From contig JASXTE010000002.1 in assembly GCA_030280995.1 (NCBI GenBank), positions 19,613,683 to 19,677,682 on the forward strand: DNA of 64,000 bases, given 5' to 3'. Shown here piece after piece: positions 56,901-64,000 of the stretch (position 1 is the first letter of the stretch; each line of letters opens with the position of its first letter). This DNA comes from Hemileia vastatrix (lineage: Eukaryota > Basidiomycota > Pucciniomycetes > Pucciniales > Zaghouaniaceae). Both the position numbers and the translations under genes were made by a program. Below the pieces are notes generated by a model that ran no database searches, had not been told where the DNA came from, and saw only the letters and a program-made list of their open reading frames with translations.

Positions 56901-59900
56901 GACAAGAGGATAAATCTTGTTGAACAAACTGAGGAGCAGGCTGTTGACACAATAGCACTGGATGATACTTCAAATGATTGTGCCAGCAATATTTCATATG
57001 AATCTCAACAAAAAATCTTGATTCTAGAAGAAGATATTAATTATTTAAATACTATTGATATTGATAATAATGATTTATATACAGTTGAGGATGATGAGAT
57101 TATAAGGAACATTGAGGATAGCTCAATTGTTATTTCCCCTCTCAAAGCACCAGTCTTGATCAATGGAACCAGCATTGAAGCTGTTCTGGATTCTGGAGCT
57201 GGAGGAAGTGTAGTATCTGAAAAGGCACTTGCTTCAGTGGATCAAGACTATAAATCAAAACTGATGCCTATCATTTCTGAAAATTGGAGAGGGTATGGCT
57301 CTGTTTTGTCCCCCATTGGGAAATACAAAGCCACAGTGTTTTTTAAATATAACCATGGTTTTGTAAGAGCTATTTGTGATTTTGTTGTCATGAAGAATAA
57401 CAACTTAAGCAACTGGTTTATTGTAGGGAATGATATTTTAACCAAGTATGGCATAAAATTGGATCCCTATTATCAATGTTTCACAATGGGGATGAATGGG
57501 AAGAGAAAATTTAGGATTTCCTCCCCTAAAAAATTATTGAAACCAGAATTAAACACATGTAATTCTGTAGTTCAATGTAAAGGAAGATCTACAAAAGAGA
57601 TGCATGCCCTTTTGTCTGAAATTGACAATGCCTCTTTTGGAGAACAACTTTCTGTTGAGGATAAAGATTCCATCATTAACTTGATAAAGTCTTTTCCTAT
57701 GGCCTTTGCTCATGGGTCACATGAACAGGGACTAGTTAAAGAGGAAATGAAACTTTCATTTTCTTACCCATTAACTTATATACCACCTATTTTAAAGAAG
57801 AAGCCTTATACTGCTTCTCCCACAAAGAGAAAAGATATTGAAGACAATATCTCTACCCTTTTGAAAATGAATATTATTGAAAAGGTAGTTGAAACACCTA
57901 AATATTGTGTTATCTCACCTGTCCTAATTTTTTATGAGAAAGATAAAGCCAGGTTATGTGGTGATTAAAGAGCATTAAATAATTAAACTGTTGATGATAT
58001 CTACCCTTTACCTAGAATAAGCTCTATACATGCTACCTTACAAGGTGCTAATATATATAAGCTGCTTAGATGGTAGCAAGGGATATCACCAGGTACCTGT
58101 TGAGTAGAATTCGCAGAATTTTCTGATGATTGCTACTCATATGGGTATTTATAAGTATGTTAGGATGCCATTTGGCCCTGAAAATTCCCCATCAGTTTTT
58201 CAAAAAGTTATGGATAACACATTCCATCAAGAGATAATTGAAGGATGGCTGATGGTTTATATTGATGATATCATTATATTCTCAAAAACATTTGAGGACC
58301 ATCTCAACCACTTGTGTAAAGTGCTCCACAAAATGGATGAAATTAATATGACCCTTACTTTGAAGAAATGTAAATTTGGTTTTCATTCCTTAAAAGTTCT
58401 GGGTCATGTTGTTTCAGGGTTACAGATATGTGTTGACCAAAATAAAGTGGCAGCCATACAGCAGGTGAAGGCTCCTACCATGGTTAGAGAGATCCAGAGT
58501 TTTTTGGGAATGTGTGGATACTATAGACACTATATTAGAAATTACCAAGTCATAGCTTTACCCCTTAGCCAACTTACTAGAAAGGATGTTGCTTTTGTCT
58601 TAAATAGTGAAAGACAGAGAGCTTTTAACACTATGAAACACTGTTTGATGTCAGCACCAATTCTTGATTTAACTGACTTTAATCAACCATTTGTTTTGTA
58701 CACTGATGCCAGTTTTATTGGTCTTGGTGCTGCCCTCCATCAAAAACAAGTGATGAATGATAAAGAATTAGGAGTAGTAATTTGTTATATTTCAAGAACC
58801 TTGAGAAATAGTGAATTGAAATATGGTGCCACTCAGTTTGAATTTTTAGTCGTAGTGTGGGCTCTAAAAAGCTACATTATTACCTAGATGACCAGAAATT
58901 TGAACTTTTCACTGACTGCAGTGCAGTTAAATACCTTTTAAACTTAAAAACACCTAACAGACATATGTTCAGATGGCAGTTAGCTGTTCAGGAATACAGA
59001 GGGATAATGACAATTATTCATAGGGCTGGTATTGTTCACTCAAATGTGGATATGTTATCAAGGTTACCCTTACCAAATGATGACTCTAATCCTGCTTATG
59101 ATCCTGAGGATGAAATTATTCATATTCATGGGATATATGTGGTTGATATGGAGGAAGAGCTATTACAGCTTATTCTGGATTCATATGATAAGGACACTGA
59201 CTTGAAAAAGTTATGCACCATATTAAATGATCCAAAGAATGCTTCAATACAAGCATTAATTAAAACCCTTCCAACAAAGTACCAGAAGGCTTTGGAGAAA
59301 GGTAAATTTTCAATTTATGAAGAATATCTATATTATAGAAGAAATCTGAGTAATGTCATTATTATTCCTCCTTCTATGAAAGAAGTCACCTTGAAAATTT
59401 TTTCATGATGACATATTAGCTGGACATTTTGATCTTGAAAAAACAATGATCAGAATTAAGAACACTGCTTGGTGGGTTAATATGTCTGAAGACACCAAAT
59501 TATATGTTGAATCTTGTGATTCTTGCCAAAAATCAAAAAAATTGACTGGTAAGAGAGCTAGATTAATGCAACATATTGAACCTCCTGATGCACCATGGCA
59601 GATAATAAACATGGATTTTGTAACAGGATTACCTATTGCAGGAAAAGACAGTTATAACTCTTGTTGGGTTATTGTGGACAGATTCACCAAAATGTGTAAA
59701 TTTATCCCTACTCACAAGGATGTTTCCACTAAGGAATTATCTTTCTTACTGTGGTCTCATATGTTTAATACTGCTGGTTTTCCTAAATCCATAATCTCTG
59801 ACAGAGACCCTATTTTACTTCTGAATTTTGGATGTCTCTGATGGATGTTTGTGGTTGTGATCTGAAACTATCTACTTCCCATCAACCTCAGACTGATGGA

Positions 59901-60143
59901 TTAGCTGAAAGAATGATTCAGACTCAAGAGGACATGATAAGAAGGTACTGTGCCTTTTGCCCTGAGTATAAAGACAATGACAGATTCACTCATGATTGGG
60001 TTACCTTACTGCCTGGGTTGGAATTTGCTTTTAATAGCACTATTCATTCTGTTACTCAAAGAAAGCCTTTTGAGCTCTGGCTTGGATATATTCCAAATAC
60101 TCCTGCCCAAATTCTCAATAATAAAATACCTAAATTGGATTAA
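56901..60143 (+). pseudogene. Ty3 B pol (protease, RT, RNase H, integrase)
   Basis: Protease active site VLDSGAGGSVVSEK near 57187 and FIVGNDIL at its end. RT begins about 57740. A TAA at 57966, a second at about 57986 and a 2-base shift near 58050 break it, then YIDDIIIFS (about 58260). RNase H has LYTDASFIGLGAALHQ (about 58700). Integrase has the H-H-C-C finger (..CDSCQKSKK near 59530), INMDFVTGLP, IISDRDP and QPQTDGLAERM, so D-D-E is complete, with shifts at about 58,860, 59,405 and 59,830. Confidence 0.86.
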
Positions 60144-60698
60144 AATCCTGGTGTAAAATATTTTCTTCAAATGTAACAACTTTGAAGAAGTCATGCTCAA
60201 AAATGTATTGAAAAATCATTTGAATATGAAAAGAAGAGATGGGAAAAATCTCATAAAGAATACACTTTTAAAAAGGGTGATGAGGTGTTAATTTCTACAG
60301 TCCACTTCAATTTACAAGGTAATAACAAATTGAAAGACCCATTTGTTGGTCCATTTGTTGTAAGAAGAATGGTTGGTGATAATGCAGTTGAAGTTATTTT
60401 GTATTCTCCATATGACAGAAAACATCCTGTTTTTCCAATATCTCTTTTGAAACCTTAAACATCCAATAGTGATTTATTTCCCAAAAGGAGGGGAAGAGCA
60501 AAAAAGACCCCTAATGAAATCACTGAGACAGCAGAAATTGATAAGATTATAAATGACAGAATAGTTACTGCTGAAAAAGGTACAGAATACTTATTGAGAT
60601 TCAAGAATAAATCTTCTGAATATGATTCTTGGATACCTGGGAAGGAGATATCTAATCTTCCTACTCTGCTAAAGAAATATGAAAATAAAAAATCATAG
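60144..60698 (+). pseudogene. Ty3 B integrase tail with chromodomain
   Basis: After several stops the tail reads NKLKDPFVGPFVVRRM (GPF/Y motif, about 60330). After a TAA at about 60457 the chromodomain follows: RIVTAEKG, EYLLRFKNKSSEYDSWIP, then NLPTLLKKYE, ending TAG at 60696-60698. The pattern Y-L-hydrophobic-K..S..SW.P matches the chromo fold, which in this class tethers integration to marked chromatin. Confidence 0.75.
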
Positions 60699-60731
60699 TA
60701 TTTTTTTTATTGTTTTTTTAGAGTGAGGGAG

Positions 60732-61540
60732 TGTCAGCCAGGCTACTAGACTTACCCAGTAAAATAATTAATTATTTAATGGATGAAGCCACACCTTATT
60801 ATTTTAATTATTTAACTATTAATTAGTTACATTAAAGTTACCTATAATAAATTGACTAATTACAGAATGGTAAAATCAAATGAATAATTAAAATTACATC
60901 TAAAAATGTCCCTTATATTTTTATTCTCTAACACCGTGCTCATTGACAGGTTGGAAGAAATAAAAATTTATATTAAAAAATAGATTTTAGATTAAAATAA
61001 AATTTTAATATTCAAATAAAAATAAATATATACAAAAAATTCAAATTTCTTATTTAGAGTTGACTTCTACAGCAAATATTAAATAAATTAATGTATTTCT
61101 GACATACTCTGTAAATACATCTTTTTGGTGCCTTCTTTTTAGAACAACTTTATTATTTGAAAATACTCCTTCTGGAACATTCTTTTTCTCTCTCTCTCAT
61201 ACTACTGTTTTTAGAATTTCATTGCTGTGCTTTGGCCCTCCTTTGCCTATATAAGGCCTCTCTTTTGGCTGTTTTTCATTCATTCCATTACTTACTTATT
61301 TTACCAATTCACAATATATAAATTAGAATTTTTATTACTATATTTTATAACATTAGTATTTACATCTAGGTAATTCTAAAATATAAATTATACTAGTATC
61401 TTAAACCACCTCTTGTTATTTGAGTAATTAAATCAAAAGATTAAGAAAATACGTACATTATTTTTGAGCCCATAAATCCCGTTGTTACTGCCATTGGACC
61501 TCCTTAAAAAAACCTTCTAGACTTGAAAGACCCCTTGACA
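60732..61540 (+). repeat. 3' LTR of Ty3 B (809 bp)
   Basis: Preceded by a purine tract (GAGTGAGGGAG, 60721-60731). Begins TGTCAGCCAGGCTAC and ends CCCCTTGACA. Box TATATAAGG near 61248. Two to three percent different from its partner by eye, plus a 20-bp length difference. Confidence 0.9.
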
Positions 61541-61714
61541 GAGACAGCAGAAATTGATAATATTCTAAATGAAAGAATAGTTACTGCTGAAAAAGTTAAT
61601 TAATACTTATTAATATTCAAGAATAAATCTTCTCAATATGATTCTTGGATACCTGGGAAAGAGATATCAAATCTTCCTACTCTGATAAAGAAATATAAAA
61701 AGAAAAAATCATAG
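61541..61714 (+). pseudogene. Ty3 A chromodomain tail, displaced by B
   Basis: Resumes at GAGAC with NERIVTAEKVN, a stop, then KNKSSQYDSWIPGKEISNLP and KKYKKKKS, ending TAG at 61712-61714. It is the missing end of A's pol. A's sequence left of B stops at the same GAGAC. Confidence 0.82.
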
Positions 61715-61746
61715 CATTTTTTTATTGTTTTTTTAAAGTAACGGAG

Positions 61747-62513
61747 TTTCAGCCAGGCTGCTAGACTTTCCCAGTAAAATTATTAAATATTTACTGGGAT
61801 GAAGCCATGCCTTTTTATTTCTTATTTTATTATTAATTATAGTATATTTCCTTTAAAATTACTTGTAATAAATTAACTAATTACAATAAGTAAATTTAAC
61901 AAATATTTAAAATTAATATTAATGTCCCTTATATTTTTTATTTTCTAAAACCATGCTCATTAACAGGTTAAAGGAAATAAAAATTAATATTAAAATAAAA
62001 TAAATATATACAAAAAATTTAAATTACTTATTTAAAAGTGACATTTACAGAAATTTTTAAATAAACCAATTAATTTTTACATATACATTAAATACATTAT
62101 TTTAATACATTCTTTATAGAAAAATCTTAGTATTTGAAATATTATTTTCTGGAATTTTCTTTGTTCTTCTCTCATACTCCTGTATATAGGATTTTAGCTT
62201 GGTGTTTTCTTTATCTTTTGCCTATATAAGGCCTCCCCTTTTGGTTGTTTCAGATCATCCTATTACTTACACAAAATTTTATTAATTACTATCCAATAAC
62301 ATATTTATTACTACTACCTACTGTTTTAGTATTTACATGAGCATAATTCTAATCCATTAGTTATAATAATAATTATAAATTTTACCTTTTACATTGAGTA
62401 ATTAACAATAAGATACTTATATACGTACCTTGACTTTGAAATCCCCAAAAATCCACCTATCACCACCATTGAACCTCCATTAATACCTACTAGAGCAAAA
62501 GACCCTCTTGAAA
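61747..62513 (+). repeat. 3' LTR of Ty3 A (767 bp)
   Basis: Starts TTTCAGCC (TGTCAGCC mutated) and ends CTTGAAA. It matches 43866-44630 rather than B's LTRs, sharing TTTACTGGGATGAAGCCA and ATTACAATAAGTAAATTTA. TATATAAGGCC at 62223. Confidence 0.88.
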
Positions 62514-62518
62514 CCCTG

Positions 62519-62870
62519 TGTGGGCCCATCTAGTGATATTGGACTAATCTTTGCAGTGAACATTTTTGACCTAATTTTATTACCTTTGTAGTAACACTTT
62601 TTGAGACCAGTTTTTTAGGTCTTCCATCATCATTTTCACACTCCATGTGCACATATTTTAGTCTCCACATCTGTGTAGGGTATTATTTTTTTGATATATA
62701 TTTTTTAATTTTTCCTTTTATTTTTCCCTTTTATCCTAAATATTTATCTCTACTTCTTCTTTACTTTTTTTATCACATAACTCACATCATTTTTGTAAGT
62801 AACAATACATTCTGGGAAGTTTTTTCACCTTTATCTTTTACAAATTTTTTGACCCTCTGATTCCTTTTTC
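62519..62870. other. non-coding flank of A
   Basis: T-rich. No gene recognised. It would be contiguous with 43860 before the insertion of A. Confidence 0.4.
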
Positions 62871-63310
62871 AGCTTCCACTCCTTACCACACATCCACCAC
62901 CACTCTCATATCTCTTTGCAATCCTTCCTTTCTATTCATCTTTACCTTGCTCCTCCTCCCTCCCCAACCTATCACTTCTACACCCTCTCCTTCCCATCGC
63001 CCTTTCTTGAAAACCCTCTCCATCCTCTCCACACACTCTTTCTTACAATTCCATTCCCTCACTCTTGATTCCCCTTCTGCTTCCTTGACTTTGTTATAAT
63101 CAATCTCCCCTCCACTTCCTACCTCTTGGCTCCCCTTCCCCTTCACCCACTCTTGCTTTCAAGTTCACTTCCACTCCCTCTCACTTGCTTCCACTTCCAT
63201 TTTCTACCTTTTCTTTCCCTCCATCTCCCCTCCAACCCCTCATTCTTCCTCTCCCACTCCCTTCCTTCTTCTATGACTTGCTTCAACACCCAGCCAGTAA
63301 AATATTGACC
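62871..63310. repeat. pyrimidine-rich tract
   Basis: About 440 bp almost without G on the plus strand (CTTCC, CACTC words). Open frames on both strands here are composition artefacts. Similar to the C/T block in T1 at 7220. Confidence 0.6.
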
Positions 63311-63339
63311 AAGTAAGTTGAAGAAAAAATAAAAAAAAA

Positions 63340-64000
63340 CCATTCTTGCAGATAATAATTCTTCAGTAGATTTGAATGTATCCCAGTCTACTCCAGGATA
63401 TGATTCAGGCTCTAGATCAACTGGTAAAACAACTTTTTGACCAAAAACAAGCTCATATGGTGAATATCAAGTCATCCTCTTGGCATTAATTCTGTCAGAA
63501 AATAATACTAATGGTAAAAAGTTACTCCACTTTTCAGCACTTGTTCCACACATTTTAACTAAAGCATCCTTTGTAATGTGATTCCCACCTTCTACCATTC
63601 CTGTAGCTTCAGGATAATATGGGGTTGCTAATATAAAATCTGATCCAAATCTTGATATAGCTTCTCTGAACACTATCCCAAATTCAAGACCTTCATCTAC
63701 AGTCACCAACTTTATCAAATCATACATATACACCCAATCCTTAATCAAGAAATCTACCACACTTTTTGGAATTCAAATTAATAAGAGGAGCTGCCTCCAC
63801 CTAACCAGATAAATCATCTCTGGATTCTATTAAGTATTTATATCTCACTTCTTTAGAATGAACAGCATCCAAACTAACCCTAACAAAAGGGGTGTTCTCT
63901 CCGGTTTCATATGCAGATTCTTTTGGCCCTAAATAACTCCTTAGCCGCCATTTTCACATGACTGAGCCCAAATTTTAACAGCCAACTTCATTCCAGGCCA
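63340..64000 (-). pseudogene. Ty3 integrase fragment related to D, cut by window end
   Basis: Parallel to 14090-14760 of D, roughly 70-75% alike by eye. Same order of VTVDEGLEFG (the second catalytic Asp region), YYPEATGMVEGG and KRMT. The upstream part around 63780-63960 still matches the zinc-finger-to-core linker with several shifts. The 3' side ends near 63340 at unrelated sequence. It is an older member of the same lineage, continuing beyond 64000. Confidence 0.75.

Larger units (their letters stand above)
53033..61540 (+). mobile_element. Ty3 chromovirus-type retrotransposon B, nested in A
   Basis: LTRs 53033-53821 and 60732-61540. GAGAC on both sides (53028-53032, 61541-61545). It belongs to the same family as A but to a different LTR subtype. 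It encodes gag, protease, RT, RNase H, integrase and chromodomain, mostly open but broken by about a dozen stops and shifts. Its orientation is the same as A's. It landed in A's tail just upstream of the chromodomain. Confidence 0.92.
43866..62513 (+). mobile_element. Ty3 chromovirus-type retrotransposon A, split by elements B and C
   Basis: The LTRs 43866-44630 and 61747-62513 are flanked by CCCTG on both sides (43861-43865, 62514-62518). gag, protease, RT, RNase H, integrase and a chromodomain tail are in Ty3 order. C (51394-52869) and B (53033-61540) interrupt the integrase tail region. Without them A is about 8.65 kb, close to B's 8.51 kb. LTR subtypes pair outer with outer and inner with inner, confirming nesting rather than a tandem array. 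Many stops; dead. Confidence 0.9.

Noticed and set aside
43866..62513. A, B and a third element as a tandem LTR-internal-LTR-internal-LTR array
   Set aside because: LTR subtypes pair outer with outer and inner with inner, and CCCTG and GAGAC duplications prove nesting.
62883..63343. Charged open frames (Glu/Lys/Arg-rich) on the minus strand near the right edge
   Set aside because: They are produced by the pyrimidine-rich composition of the plus strand.

Overview
The window looks like repeat-dominated nuclear DNA of a filamentous fungus, most likely a basidiomycete with a large AT-rich genome such as a rust (Pucciniales). The reasons are short GT-AG introns (about 58, 60 and 89 nt), Ty3, Ty1 and Tad/I-like retroelements, a PIF/Harbinger transposase, and almost no ordinary genes. 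The species is not resolved. I see one convincing host gene, at the left edge (1-725, minus), read as three exons and running off the window. Its function is unknown to me.

Almost everything else is mobile DNA. Many elements sit inside one another, and the nesting can be read base by base from target-site duplications (TSDs). From 1.5 to 4.3 kb there are three inverted-repeat MITE-like elements and the tail of a Ty1/copia element. From 4367 to 27110 lies one Ty1/copia element (E, minus strand) with 114-bp LTRs. It has been split by a 103-bp solo LTR of its own family (5014-5116), a 768-bp insertion (5133-5900), a 16.4-kb terminal-inverted-repeat (TIR) element (T1, 6374-22818, TSD TAG) and a 202-bp MITE (25516-25717). 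Without these insertions E is about 5.2 kb, a normal copia length. Inside T1 sits a young 11.9-kb Ty3 element (D, 10010-21914, minus strand, two 1103-bp LTRs, TSD CCGG). D has an almost intact gag and pol, a probable -1 frameshift site, and a short box repeated about 25 times in its coding and 3' noncoding parts.

From 27.2 to 30.7 kb there is a MITE and a decayed LINE (plus strand). From 31769 to 42461 lies a second TIR element (T2, TSD ATA) whose interior is mostly a satellite-like tandem array of about 608-bp units. Each unit carries a 46-bp near-perfect palindrome. A 261-bp relative (M1, 39180-39440, TSD GAT) sits in one unit of this array. T1, T2 and M1 share one terminal design: CACYAC ends followed by a TTGCTAGCAA-type palindrome. 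I regard this TIR family, with its satellite-carrying member, as the most novel system here. A decayed Harbinger transposase follows (42.7-43.6 kb).

From 43866 to 62513 lies a chromodomain-bearing Ty3 element (A, plus strand, TSD CCCTG). It is split by a solo-LTR-like insertion (C, 51394-52869, TSD AGAAT, itself carrying a MITE) and by a second copy of its own family (B, 53033-61540, TSD GAGAC). Without insertions A is about 8.65 kb against 8.51 kb for B. Both are dead, yet both keep a second open frame overlapping gag. The right edge (63340-64000) holds a diverged integrase fragment related to D.

The elements do not form a pathway. Their relation is stratigraphic: copia E is older than T1, which is older than D. 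Ty3 A is older than B and C. The T2 array is older than M1.
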